From assembly GCF_902167145.1 (NCBI RefSeq), contig NC_050101.1, positions 117,023,789 through 117,087,788 on the forward strand: DNA of 64,000 nucleotides, in the 5' to 3' direction. Below the pieces are notes generated by a model that saw nothing but the letters and a program-made list of their open reading frames with translations, was not told the DNA's origin and searched no databases. The translations under genes were made by a program, and so were the position numbers. How positions within the stretch are numbered: position 1 is the stretch's first letter; the number at the start of each line of letters is the position of its first letter. This DNA is from Zea mays. Lineage: Eukaryota > Streptophyta > Magnoliopsida > Poales > Poaceae. Below, piece after piece: positions 43,777 to 54,779 of the stretch.

Positions 43777-45077
43777 TGAAAGGGAATTAGGCTTACACCT
43801 AGTTCCTAATTGATTTTGGTGGTTGAATTGCCCAACACAAATAATTGGACTAACTAGTTTGCTCTAGTGTATAAGTTATACAGGTGCCAAAGGTTCACAC
43901 TTAGCCAATAAAAAGACCAAGAAATGGGTTCAACAAAAAGAGAGCAAGGGGTAACCGAAGGCAGCCCTGGTCTGGCGCACCGGACTGTCCGGTGTGCCAC
44001 CGGACAGTGTCCGGTGCACCATGGAACTCCAAGCCAAACTCTTCACCTTCGGGAAAATCCAGAGGCGCTCCGCTATAATTCACCGGACTGTCCGGTGTAC
44101 ACCGGACAGTGTCCGGTGCCCCAGAGGAGAGCGACTCTAGAACTCGCCAGCTTCAGGAATTCGCTCCGCTATAATTCACTGGACATGTCCGGTGTACACC
44201 GGACTGTTTGGTGAGCCAGCGGAGCAACGGCTACTTCGCGCCAACGGTCACCTGCAGAAGCATTAAATGCGCGCCAGAGCGCGCAGAAGTCAGGCACGCG
44301 CGAAGTGGCGCACCGGACACCCTACAGTACATGTCCGGTGTGCCACCGGACATCCAGGCGGGCCCAGCAGTCAGAGCTCCAACGGTCGAAACCCAACGAC
44401 CTGGTGACGTGGCTGGCGCACCGGACACTGTCCGGTGTGCACCGGACTGTCCGGTGCACCATGCGATAGACAACCTCCACCAAACGGCTAGTTTGGTGGT
44501 TGGGGTTATAAATACCCCCAACCACCCCACATTCAAGTCATCCAAGTTTCTCACCTTCCAACTACTTACAATAGCTCTAGTATTCAATTCTAGACACACC
44601 CAAGTGATCAAATCCTCTCCCAATTCCACAAAAGCTTTAGTGACTAGTGAGAGTGATTTGTTGTGTTCTTTTGAGCTCTTGCGATTGGATTGCTTTCTTC
44701 TTTCTCATTCTTTCTTGAGATCAATACTCACTTGTAACCGAGGCAAGAGACACCAATTGTGTGGTGGTCCTTGCGGGGAAGTTTTGTTCCCGGTTGATTT
44801 GAGAAGAGAAAGCTCACTCGGTCCGAGGGACCGTTTGAGAGAGGGAAGGGGTTGAAAAAGACCCGGTCTTTGTGGCCTCCTCAACGGGGAGTAGGTTTGC
44901 GAGAACCGAACCTCGGTAAAACAAATCCGCGTGTCACACTTCTTATTTGCTTGCGATTTGTTTTTCACCCTCTCTCGCGGACTCGATTATATTTCTAACG
45001 CTAACCCGGCTTGTAGTTGTGATTAACTTTGTAAATTTCAGTTTCGCCCTATTCACCCCCCCTCTAGGCGACTTTCA
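43777..45077 (+). repeat. Opie-like 3' LTR
   Basis: 1301 bp. Carries the palindrome array (43976-44460), TATA at 44507-44514 and an extra 19-bp unit at 44089-44107. Confidence 0.9.
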
Positions 45078-45215
45078 AAGGACGAAGGACCTTAACCACT
45101 AATGTTTTGTGTTGCCTTGTTCTTAACTCATAGCATTTGAGAACAACTCCCCAACATGCATCAATCCACATAAAAATTGAAATAACTGAACAAGATCTTA
45201 GCTGGTTGGGATATA

Positions 45216-46260
45216 TGGGAACTAGCGAGGTAGTACTTTAATTAACAAGAAGTTCATGAAAAAAAAGTAAAAACAAAAAACGTGTCAGATCATCGGAGTT
45301 GTCTTCAACGGGTTCCAGTGGCGGAGCTCTATAAAATTGATGTCCCAGGCCATTTTATAAAAATTGAAGGTAACTTTAAAAAGCTCTCCACCACTAAAAT
45401 CAAAATATACGACAAATTTGATAAAAAGATAAAAGTCCCTAATTACAAGCGATTTGGCCCTTCCTCGCCTCTAATAGCTTCATCAACATTAGCACATCGA
45501 TTTGAACCTGCACTCTGAGTTAAACATTTGCAATAAATAAGAGATGCAATATGATAATACAACTCATGAATGCAAAAAATGATAATTGAGCACAAAATAT
45601 AACCACTGCACATGTTGTATTGTTGTACTAATGCATTCAAGAGCGCACAAGGATCACGGGACCAAGTTGCTAGCCCCTTCGTGTTGTGTGCAGTGTGCTG
45701 CTCGAAGGCATAGTTTTCATGAGAAGAAAAGGGGAAAAACTGTGAAATTTTAACAGGGTGAGATTACACGTTATTGTTTATCGGTGGAGACGGACTAGGT
45801 GACTAGTGGAGTGCGGATGTGACGGAGCTCCATCGGAAGCTCACCGCTGCCGCGCCTAGGATGACAGGACCAGAGCTCGCTGCCGCCGCGCCCAATTGCC
45901 ACGATAGAGGATTGGAGGCTGGAACAATCGATTCCAAACCAGGACACGAGGGGATGGAGGAATAAGGGAGCAGCCACGCTGGCAACCGTCAGGACATGAT
46001 TTTACTAGGCCTACGTCCCAATTTTTTGACCAAAGAAATCCTAACTATGAAAGCAAATATTGGGCTACTCCCCGGGCCACAGCCGAGGTGGGCCGAGGCC
46101 CAAATCTACCCCTCATAGGTTCAAGATGTAATTGAGTTGGGCTCGTTTGTGTTAGATGTAATGGCTCCTCAACCAAAACTGGTTGGGATAGATACATATC
46201 TTCCTTTTTCCTAGATTGTAGCCTAGTCTGTTGGCTACCCTACGTCCCTACCTACAACTA
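45216..46260. other. Flank upstream of the host gene, no gene recognised
   Basis: Contains cagtggcggagctc at 45314, a phrase that often starts grass DNA-transposon remnants, but no matching end was found. A GC-rich patch at 45820-45960 has only short frames. The last 60 bases lead into a TATA box at 46263. Confidence 0.45.
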
Positions 46261-46262
46261 CA

Positions 46263-46272
46263 CTATATATAC
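46263..46272 (+). promoter_or_regulatory. Probable TATA box of the host gene
   Basis: CTATATATAC after 'ccctacctacaactaca'. If the hAT-like (46283-46661) and Harbinger-like (46780-48124) insertions are removed, this box lies about 150 bp before the ATG at 48147, a normal plant promoter distance. Confidence 0.5.
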
Positions 46273-46282
46273 ATACATATAC

Positions 46283-46661
46283 CTATAGATGGCCAATAAG
46301 CACGAGGCCCGCGAGCCCGACACGAAGCCCGCTGTTTGGGCCCGGTCCGAGCCCGGCACGAATAAGCGGGCCGGGCTCCGACAGGAAACTAGGCACGGTG
46401 GGCTAGCCCGGCACGGCCCATTTACCTCTAAGTCCGTTAAACCCGCTTTTTTACACAAAAATGTACTTACTGGCCCGCATAGCCCGCTTTTCGACCCGCT
46501 TTTTTCGTGCTAAACGAGCCAACCCGGCCCATTTAGACCCGCTGCGGGCTAGGCTCGGACAGAAAATTGAGTCCGCGTGCTTAAACGGCTCAGCCCAGTT
46601 TTCTAACTGTGCCTGGCGGGCCAGGCCCAAAACGGGTCGGGCGGCCCGTTTGACCATCTCT
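46283..46661. mobile_element. hAT-like non-autonomous element, 379 bp
   Basis: Ends tatagatggccaa and, inverted, agagatggtcaa. Flanked by acatatac on both sides (46275-46282 and 46662-46669), the 8-bp duplication expected of hAT. GC-rich body with many gcccg/cgggc words; no transposase. The TSD lies in simple-sequence DNA, so it may be partly coincidental. Confidence 0.6.
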
Positions 46662-46877
46662 ACATATACCCGTACGCACGAAACAAACGTTCTCGATCAC
46701 TTTTACGCGAAAATAGCTTCAGATCGATCCGTCCAATTCTCGCCGGCCGCCCCCCTCTTTCCCAAACTCGAACGAGTTAGAGCATCTCCAAGAGAACCCG
46801 TAAACTAACACTAAAAACGTTTTAAGGGAAAAAACTCATTTTAAGCCCTCCAACAGTTCCCTGTTCTTGCCCTAATA

Positions 46878-47267
46878 TTGTTCGCATCCCGCATCGACTG
46901 GCTTGCCTCTCGTAAATTTGCGTGTGACGGATTCTTCCCCAATCGCCGAGCGCGCGCATCAGCTGCTGGTTCCCGCGTCGGCGGCGGTGAGAGAAACTTC
47001 AGCGGCGCCGTTCGGGATCACGCGTCCGCTCGTCGAGATCCTCCCCGACGGCCCGACCTCAACAAGCACGCCCCGAACACCATCGTGTGCTCCCCTCCCT
47101 GCGTGCCTCTGCCTCCGACCCGTCATCGCCGGGTGCGTGCGCCACCCGCACCTACCACCCATACTAGCTCCCTCTTGCTCCTCTCCGGCGACGACGACAT
47201 GCATGCAGGTTGCGGTAAGGGCTTGAATGCAGCTGCGACGGAAAACGTAGGAGCAGACAGTGATTAG
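46878..47267 (+). other. Exon-like GC-rich block inside the Harbinger-like element
   Basis: An open frame of 129 codons with Arg/Pro-rich translation and no recognisable domain. Composition is unlike the AT-rich rest of the element. Possible captured gene fragment; it could also be chance openness of GC-rich DNA. Confidence 0.3.
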
Positions 47268-47705
47268 GACTGCACTCTGCTCATCAAGTACCTTGTTCTT
47301 TCCTCGTGGTGGCGGTTCCTGCTGATGGGGCAAACGCAGGAGCAGGCAATGATAAGGACTTGCCTGTGTTGGTGGATGACAACAGTTTCATTTTCATGAA
47401 CATTTGCCTGACTTGTCGCCTAGTTTAGACTTCTTCGATTACTATTTTATGTGTCTCGGCTATTGTTTTGTTTTACTATTTTCAATTCTACTTATATATG
47501 ATGAATAATACTCAAAGAACCATGATAGATGTTGCAGAAGGCGAGAATTCTGTAAACTCCTCCACTGCATTACTAATCAACTCCAACAAATCAATTTATT
47601 AGTTGGCCTCCCATGTTTAAGCATAACTGATTAAATGAACATTCTGCAGTACAGACCATTGCAAAATAAAACTAGCTTGATGTCAACTTGTCAAGCAGGA
47701 ACTTA

Positions 47706-47884
47706 GGCCCCGTTTCAATCTCACGGGATAATCTTTAGCTTCCTGCTAAACTTTAGCTATATGAATTGAATTGCTAAAGTTTAGCTTCAATTACCACCAT
47801 TAGCTCTTCTGTTTAGATTAAAAATGGCTAAAAGTAGCTAAAAAATAGCTGCTAAAGTTTATCTCGCGAGATTGGAACGGGGCC
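47706..47884. mobile_element. Tourist-type (PIF/Harbinger) MITE, 179 bp
   Basis: Ends ggccccgtttcaatctc and, inverted, ggccccgttccaatctc (16 of 17 match). TSD tta (47703-47705 and 47885-47887). Internal palindromic 'tttagct' words. Nested in the larger Harbinger-like element. Confidence 0.85.
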
Positions 47885-48146
47885 TTAGCGAAGAGAGGCC
47901 AGGCCAGGCCTCAACAGAGCAAAAGTGATCTATCAGCAGAATCGAAGGCAGCTGGCGCAAAGACTGATGACACGCAACGTCTAGTAGCAAAGAGTTTAAA
48001 ATTTTAAGGGACTAGTTATTAGCATTCTGATGTGGATATAGTTTTTTTTGGAGGAATTGTTTTTCAACAGCCCCCAATATGGTGTTTTGAGGAACGATTT
48101 TTTAGATAGCTCTTGGAGTTGCTCTTAGCAAGTAAAGGCGGCGGTC

Positions 48147-49740
48147 ATGGAGGATGACTGGATCTTTCTTGGTGACGGCGTCGGCGGCAGGAGCGAGAGC
48201 GACACAGTCAGCGCGTCCGACGACGACGACGGCTTCACGATCGTGCGCCGGGGCCGCGAAGCCGGCGGCGATCACCGCAGCGTCGTCGACAGCGACGATG
48301 ACGCGCCGGCAGGCGTGCCGCACCCCACGCCACCGGGGCTCTCCTTCAGGGTGGTATCCTCGGACGGCGGCCGCCGCGAGCAAGCCGGATGCAACGACGA
48401 TGCCGCCTCCGGGAAAGCCATCCGAGGCGCTGGCATTGATGACGCGGTGACGTGCAAGGAGGGATGCGAATCTGCTGATGACTCTGCTCAGGTTGGAAAG
48501 CACGATGTCACGGGGCGCTCCGTGGAGGTATCTTCTGCACCTTCGGTCGCCGTAGCGACAGCGTTCGCGCCGACGGCGAACTGTCCAGAGAGCGACGGCG
48601 ATGAATGCTTTGGCGCGGACTCTGAGGACGAATGCTATGGCGTGGAGTACTCGGATGTCGACGCCGAGAGCTGTGGCGAGGAGGAGGAACAAGAAGAGGA
48701 CACGGTGAGCGCTGCTGGTGTTGGTGAGGAGGAGAGCAGTCGCGTCGTTGGTGTAGCGGAGAACTGCAAAACGGATATCTTCGCCATGCTGTTGCCCAGG
48801 GAACGTGCATACGGCGTCAACATCGACGATTATGAGGACGAGAGCGACAACGGCTGTATCGACTACGAGGAGGAGGAGGAAGATGGGTCCTTGTTTGACA
48901 TGTTGTTGCCCAGGGAACGTGCTATCAACGATGGCATTGAAGGTTCTGGCGGCGAAGAAGAGGCTGCTACTGCGACTGCGGCTTGTGGCTACAACGCCGA
49001 GGAAGATGACATTGCTGATGTAGCAGAGAACGGCAAAACAGACATCTTTGCCTTGCTGTTGCCCAGGCAACGTGCATACGGCGGCGTCAACATCGACGAC
49101 TATGAGTATGAGGACGAGAGCGAGGAGGAGGAATATGGGTCCTTGTTCGACATGCTGTTGCGAAGGGAACGTGCTATCAACGAAGACACTGATAGTTCCG
49201 ACGGCGAAGAAGAGGCTGCTACTGCGGCATGTGGCTACAACGCCGAGCCGAGCCACGGAACCCGGCGGCAGGAGCTTGCTGGTCGCGCTCGTGGCTACGA
49301 CGACGTCGATACTGATTCTGACATGGAAGAGGGCGGCGATGAGGTTGCGGCTGGTGTCATTGGGACAAGCCCCGCCCCCTAGCCCCTACTACGGTTGGCC
49401 AAGAGCCACGACCGGCGGCAGCAGCGGCGTCGAAAGCCAGCTCTGGGGATTTGCTGGGCAAAGTCAGACGGAGAGGCAGGCGCTGGCGTTGTGGGAGGAT
49501 TTCGAGCGGCGGGTGCTGGAAGACCTGCTGCAGCAAGTCGCGAGCTGTCCCTGCGCGCTTGTGGCGGAAGCCCTGTTCACGGTGCGGCACATGGAGCCTG
49601 CGCTGTGGATCGAGGAGGTGGGGCGTCGGGAGGCCGCGCAACAGGAGCTGGACCGCGCGCTGGCGAGAGATGCGGCGCTGCTGCCAAAGTCAAGACAGAT
49701 TAGTGCGGTGTTATCTCATAATTTAGACCGTAAAAAATAA
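48147..49740 (+). CDS. Acidic repeat protein of unknown function, one frameshift
   Basis: ATG 48147 (MEDDWIFLGDG) opens a 411-codon frame ending at 49382. At a C5 run (49375-49379) a one-base length change would join it to the next frame, open to TAA 49740, giving 530 codons in all. The protein is very acidic. Residues about 205-300 and 300-380 are a tandem repeat; each unit holds two short helical motifs, KTDIFAMLLPRERA and GSLFDMLLPRERA types (four in total), followed by IDDYE..E and EEEAAT..ACGYNAE. The C-terminal part (WEDFERRVLEDLLQQVA ... HMEPALWIEEVGRREA) is helical and not acidic. N-terminal DDWIFL and GFTIV are W/F-x-x-L/V motifs after acids. No family recognised. The frameshift may be real or a sequence error. 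Confidence 0.6.
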
Positions 49741-50074
49741 CTTGGTGGTAAAGCATGGTTAGTTAATTTCAATTCTGGACAGATGTTAATGACATGCACG
49801 TATGTTTAAATTTCTTACCCTGTTTCCAAATGGGGAAAACGAATTGCTTTCTGGCTACATAGGTTTATGTGTTATCACGCTATATTGGCATACTGTGCAA
49901 ATGCAATTGAATGGCAAAAGGTAGAGACGGAAACGGATGTTTATTTGAATGTCAGATTTTTGGCCATTTTTCTTCGATTGCAGATAAATAAGATACATAA
50001 TTTACTATATAAATTCATAACCTTGTATTTGATATTGATCTTGTAAAGATTCATAAAAATTATACTTCAAATTT

Positions 50075-50151
<77 letters not shown>

Positions 50152-50270
50152 TCAAATAATAGATATAAAAATTCGAATATGGATCGGATACGGATTCAAA
50201 TGTTTTTTTTCACCTTTTTAATTATAGGGAGCAATTGATGCATAAAAAGTCTATACAAATTTTATTCTTA
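49741..50270. other. AT-rich 3' flank of the host gene
   Basis: Probable 3' UTR and downstream sequence. No ORF. Ends in simple-sequence DNA before E3. Confidence 0.5.
50079..50149. repeat. (TA)n microsatellite
   Basis: About 70 bases of uninterrupted TA. Confidence 0.95.
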
Positions 50271-50275
50271 TGTGT

Positions 50276-50906
50276 TGTTGGGGACTTGTTCTCAAATGCT
50301 ATGAATCAAGAACAAAGCAACATAAAATGTTAAATATTAATGTTCTTCGTCCGCTGAAGCATTATCTCCCCAAGGATTTAATGAACTTCGGACGAAGACC
50401 ATGAGCAAAATATCACGAAGGTTATACCTTCGTGATCAAACTTATAAAACAATATGAAATAAAATATAAAAACATGAAGTATTAGAGAGAGAAATGCCAT
50501 AGATAGAGAACATTATTCACATATTTTATTATATGAATTTAAATATCAAAACATAATGTTTAGGCATATTTATACCTTTGCCTTGACAGAAAACAATAAT
50601 TCTAGAGCAATGCGTTTGCAATCACAGGATTTTGTGAACAATAAAGGAATATTGTTCACTATTTATAGGCACAAGACACAGCTTGTAAGGAATTACAATC
50701 ATACCCCTTATAAAAGTTTACAACAATGACTCAGACCCTTATGGACTAAAAGGTCATTCTATCTTTAAGTCGGTTCGATCCTTCACCTTCGGATACGCTA
50801 TAACACCGAAACTTCATAAGTGGTAGCTTCGGCATTATGTATAAGCAGCTTTAGCCGAAGCTGTTTCTTCCTGCAGGACCTTCGGTGACGAAGCATGGTC
50901 CCAACA
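50276..50906 (-). repeat. E3 3' LTR
   Basis: 631 bp. On the minus strand it ends CCCCAACA. TATA 'cctataaatag' counterpart near 50660-50672. Confidence 0.9.
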
Positions 50907-50922
50907 GTAGTCCCTTCGCGGT
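50907..50922 (-). promoter_or_regulatory. E3 polypurine tract
   Basis: On the minus strand gcgaagggactac directly before the 3' LTR. Confidence 0.7.
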
Positions 50923-51165
50923 ACTAGATCGTTTTTCGTAACGAGCTTGATCCGTGAAAAAAAGTCTCTTAGGCTTCGGGAAGCCGAAGGTCCGAAAAAC
51001 ACCTTCCCTGAGCTCGTTGCCGAGAAACGATACAGTTTTCGAGCGCGGAGTGGTCCCACCATGCAGGTTCACTTTCTTGGTTTTTGCGGCCCACCGTTCA
51101 GTGGGTGCGAGCGACTGTTTGCCCGGTGTAGAAATCTTGATGATTCACCTTCTTACCTGCAGCAC

Positions 51166-51173
51166 TATATAAA
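51166..51173 (+). promoter_or_regulatory. TATA box of E3 antisense gene
   Basis: CACTATATAAACAG context, identical to E2, 200 bp before the start position 51366. Confidence 0.65.
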
Positions 51174-53465
51174 CAGACAGGTAGGTGTGAAGTTACCACA
51201 GCATTCATTGCTACTGCACTGTTTCGCTGCCAAAAATTTAACCATAGCCGAAGCTTGACTTTTGCATTCAAACGAAGCTCCAGTTTGGATTCTGCTTCGT
51301 CACGAGAAGAGCTTCGGAAAAAGGTTATTAACTTCCAAGGAATTTTCAAGAAAATTTAAAATCAAATTGCCAGAGTACGCTCCACTGCTAGGGTTGAGCG
51401 TGATGGAGACGAGACCGAAGCCGTTGAAACTGTTCCAATTTCTGAAGCAATGAGGCGTTCCGGGCTGGTTTCATCAGAGGACACACCTGCTGCCGAAGCA
51501 ACCCAAGCTGATGTTGAAGAAGTTGGTTCCGAAGATGAGTACAGCTGCGGGATGCCAAGTAAATCTAGTCATTTGGACTTTGGAAAGTCTACCATCTCTG
51601 AAGCTGATCTTCCAAAAATGGTGAAGCTGGGCTACTTCAGTGAAGCAAAAAAGGAGCTGATTCGTTTTGGCGGAGAGGAAATTACTCCGAAGCCGGAAAA
51701 GAATGAGGTTGTAGTGTTCAAAAGCTTCTTTAAAGCAGGATTAAGATTTCCTTTGAATGGGATGATTGCTGATGTTTTGAAGAAGTTTGGGGTTTACCTT
51801 TATCAGCTGACCCCTAATGCTATCGTTAGATTAAGCGTTTATATTTGGGCCCTTCGTAGCCAGGGAGTGGAACCGTTCGGTGAGGGTTTCTGCCGAGTTC
51901 ACGAATTACACTACCAGACTAAAGCTAGAGGAGATGGTCTTCATGAGAATTTTGGATGTTACAACTTTGCTTATAGCAAGACTACGAAGTTTCCAGTGAT
52001 AAGCTACCGAAGCAAGTGGCCAGCCGGATGGAAGTCTGAATGGTTTTATATTAAAATTGATAAAGATGAAGATAAATTGGTCCAGAGTCCGCTAGAGCTA
52101 ACCTTCGGAGAGACGAGGCCCCGATGCAACATGATAAGGGGGAGCCCGAGCCAGATTGCGTTGGCTGAATTTCGCGTGATTTCAGATCATATTGGCACTA
52201 GAGACTTGGTGCAGGAATTTCTAGCTTTTAAAGTGTTCCCAACAATGAGGGAGTGGGAGATGCCGAAGCTAGAGGGAGAAAAGAAAAAGGGAGAACTTGT
52301 TCGATTGCCTTATTACTACAAGTTTAAGAAACACTTTAAAAAACCCTGCCAGGAGTGGTTGAACACAATCGAGATTATGTGCAATGATATCCTCGAAAAT
52401 TATTCTAAGAAAGAAGATCAGTTGATGACTGCAGCCTTCGGCACTCGTCCGAAGCGAAGATTGAATCATGTGCTAGATGCCTTGAATTTTGATTACCCTA
52501 ATTATGAGCAACTGGGCGGAGATGCCGAAGGCCCAAAGAGAAAGAGGATTGCCAGCGCCTTAGACAAAGAAAGCACCAAATTGGCTAAAAAGGAGAAAGA
52601 AATTTCTGAAAAACTGAGCCCTGAGCCGAAGATGGCTGCTCCAAGGAAAAGAAAAGCTACATCTCCAAAACCTGCATCTCCAAAACCAAAGACATCGGCC
52701 CGAGAGGAGGAAACTCTTGCAACACCTTCTGCTGCCGAAGTGGAAGAAATTCTGAAGGTAATGACTGAACCTTTGCCTGTCAAGCTAAGTCCGCTGGCGC
52801 CAGAACTGATGAAGTTTTTTCAGAAGGACAAAGAAGCTTCGGCAGCAGAAAGTCCCGCAAAGCCGAAAAAATGAAGAATTATCCAAGTGGCTGATGTCAT
52901 TCATCAGACACCGCCACCGACATCGGCGTCAAAAATTGCCACTGCCGAAACCACAGCCATCGGAGCCGAAACCTCCGGAGCCGAAACCGCCGGAGCCGAA
53001 GCTACCGGAGCAACCACTGAAGCCGAAGCCACCGGAGCCGAAACCGGGACCACCGAGGATCCTAACCTGGAAACCACGCTTGATGATATTGACAATATAC
53101 TTTTGAGAATGGCTGAAGAAGAAGCTGTTGTGGTTGCGGTGAACACGACAACTGAAAAAGGAAAAGAGCAGATTGAAGACACTTTGGAAGAAGAAAATTT
53201 TAATTTTCAAGATATACTTGGACAAGAGTTAACAGACGCTGAAAAAGAAGAGCTAAAGAAATATGCTATATCCTGTGGATACAAACCAGGGTCTCTGCTA
53301 TTTGGTGGAGTCAATGAAGGGAAGCTAAGATGCCTTCGGAATCGAACCGAGGCCAAGGTTGTTAGGACCTTCTCCAAAAGCGTTGGCCTGCCGAAGATAG
53401 AAGTGGACCTCTGCAGGTACCAGCGACAGCATATCGCCGGTAGCCTGCTCTATGCTAATTTCAAG

Positions 53466-53527
53466 GTAAAAAACTCAATTTTTTTTATGAATTTAGTTGT
53501 TTTCTAACGAAGGTTGTTTTGGCATAG
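53466..53527 (+). other. Intron 1 of E3 antisense gene
   Basis: TTCAAG|GTAAAAAA...TTTGGCATAG, 62 bp, same site as in E1 and E2. Two bases (ag) seem lost just after the acceptor, which would shift exon 2. Confidence 0.65.
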
Positions 53528-54286
53528 TATACTTCTAAGTAAAGTGCTGAGAATGCAACAAGATCTTGAGGATGAGAAAAACGAAGCTACCATCAAAGAT
53601 CTAGAAACAAAGTCAGAAATTACGAAGCTGCTCTGAAGGAAAAAGACTCTGTCATTCAAGATCTTGAAATCAAAGTTAAAGATCACGAAGCTGCCTTGGA
53701 AAAAAAAGACTTCGTCATTCATTCTATGGAAGGTTCACTGGCTGAAGCCCAAGCTGAAAATAACAAATTAAACAATGAATTACTTATAAAATCAGAAAAG
53801 TCTGAGCAGGAAAAGAAGAATCTCGAAACAAATCTCAAGACTGAAATCGAGAAGAATTCAAATTTGCAAAAATCATTGAACGAGCTTCAGGAGAAATGCT
53901 TAGATTTCAGGAGCCGATGTGTGCAGCGGCTGAAGGATGTGTTTCACTCAATTGGAGCCAGTTTTGATAAGTTTACACCTTTAGCTGAAAACTTGCCAAG
54001 CACCTTGGAATACATTAAGGGCGAAGTTGATGCACTTGACGAAGTTATTGCTGGGCATGCTGATTTCTGCGCCCTGCTAGCTTCTTGAGGCACAGCTACC
54101 GCTTTCCTGAAGGCTGGCTGCACGCACGGAAAAATTGTAAATAGGCCAAACTTCAGCTTGTCACCGGCAAATTTGGTTGACATCCCAAGCCTAGCCCGAA
54201 GCATAGGAAACAGGTTTATGACCCAGATCTGGATAAACGGCGGGCGAAAAATGGCTGGTGACGAAGTTCGGAGTCACCTTAAGCCG

Positions 54287-54362
54287 GTGAGAAACTTATA
54301 CTTGTTACTTTTACCTTCTCCTTGAATTTTGCACCTTTCTCATTCTGTTTTAATATGTACAG
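54287..54362 (+). other. Intron 2 of E3 antisense gene
   Basis: CCG|GTGAGAAAC...ATATGTACAG|GATGAT, 76 bp, phase 0, matching E2. Confidence 0.7.
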
Positions 54363-54383
54363 GATGATGAAGCTGAAGAATGA

Positions 54384-54779
54384 CGAGCCGAAGCTTAACA
54401 GTTGCTGCAAAAGACTTTTCTGCAAAAAAATTCTGGAGAAATCTTTGTATTATAATTGTAGAAAAACTTATGTAAATTTGTGCATACCTTGTAATATATC
54501 TTTTCCCCTTTATCCGTGTACGATCTGCTTTGCTGTGGACGAAATTTCATTTTTGAGCCGAAGGCGAAAAACACCTTCCCTTCTTTTCGTACACAACGAA
54601 GCATGAAAATTTCCTCTTTCTCCGAAGTTTTTCCTCATAGCCGAAGTATCTGCCTTTTCTGTATGGTATGATGATAATGATCCTATATATGTCTAAATGA
54701 ATGTTTATGAATGCAAATGTCATGATGTAATGTATTGTGCAAATGAATATCCGAATGTACATCCAAAACCATAATCATA
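54384..54779. other. E3 spacer after antisense gene
   Basis: AT-rich, non-coding; contains the inverted 'aaaacaccttcccttcttttcgt' word shared with E1 and E2. Confidence 0.5.

Larger units (their letters stand above)
35759..45077 (+). mobile_element. Complete Opie-like Sirevirus (Ty1/copia), 9.3 kb
   Basis: TGAAAGGG...GACTTTCA, flanked by aagga (35754-35758 and 45078-45082). LTRs are 35759-37040 (1282 bp) and 43777-45077 (1301 bp); they differ by a 19-bp palindrome-unit indel and about 22 substitutions by eye. PBS, a large gag, pol in another frame, a G-rich spacer and a PPT follow in copia order (integrase before RT). Palindrome-rich LTRs and the long gag are Sirevirus traits, and the phrases match the maize Opie/Ji group. 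Confidence 0.9.
29696..45157 (+). mobile_element. Tat-clade (Grande-like) element E2, 5'-deleted, hosting an Opie-like insertion
   Basis: Flanked by tgcat (29691-29695 and 45158-45162). The left end keeps only about 6 bases of LTR (tgttgg) before jumping into pol. The right end is a full LTR, 35207-35758 plus 45083-45157 (627 bp), interrupted by the Opie-like element. Contents: the end of pol (integrase), tandem repeats, the antisense gene, PPT. gag, protease, RT and most of RNase H are gone. Confidence 0.8.
35207..45157 (+). repeat. E2 3' LTR, split by the Opie-like element
   Basis: 35207-35758 (TGTTGGGGGCC..., TATA 'cctataaatagg' near 35461) and 45083-45157 (ending CCCCAACA). Total 627 bp. 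The break carries the aagga duplication. Confidence 0.85.
29577..45215. mobile_element. Possible hAT-type MITE split by element E2
   Basis: The left part (29577-29695) begins gggattgttcgtttcaac and contains atccatgtggatt. The right part (45163-45215) contains caatccacat and then ttgaaataactgaacaa, a degraded inverse of the left end. Coordinates span the E2 and Opie insertions. No clear TSD, so this is tentative. Confidence 0.3.
46780..48124. mobile_element. Harbinger-like element with GC-rich cargo, 1345 bp
   Basis: Ends gagcatctccaagag and, inverted, gagcaactccaagag (14 of 15 match). Flanked by tta (46777-46779 and 48125-48127). No transposase ORF. Bases 46880-47270 are GC-rich and exon-like, with an open frame of 129 codons that could be captured host sequence. 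A second MITE sits inside at 47706-47884. Confidence 0.7.
51366..54383 (+). pseudogene. Antisense spliced gene of E3 (PF04195-like)
   Basis: The start codon homologous to E2's ATG is ATT here (51366-51368, then ARVRSTARV), so the start is lost; a later ATG is at 51450. Exon 1 (51366-53465, 700 codons, one frame) carries FFKAGLRFPLNGM...LYQLTPNAI...YIWALRSQG and the ELTDAEKEEL...SVGLPKIE...GSLLYANFK segment. It has one stop, TGA 52872-52874, at a site that is CGA-like in E2. A Thr/Glu/Ala repeat (GAETxGAE) lies near 52960-53050. Intron 1 is 53466-53527 (62 bp). Exon 2 (to 54286) is a coiled coil with a damaged acceptor edge, one frameshift and TGA 54086-54088. Intron 2 is 54287-54362. Exon 3 adds DDEAEE and TGA. 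Confidence 0.7.

Noticed and set aside
45314..46100. DNA transposon starting cagtggcggagc
   Set aside because: The opening resembles known grass element ends, but no inverted partner or TSD was found.
48102..49256. 384-codon minus-strand ORF antisense to the acidic gene
   Set aside because: Its Val/Leu/Ile-rich repeats are the mirror of GAC/GAG/GAT codons in the acidic repeat. It is a compositional shadow of the plus-strand frame.
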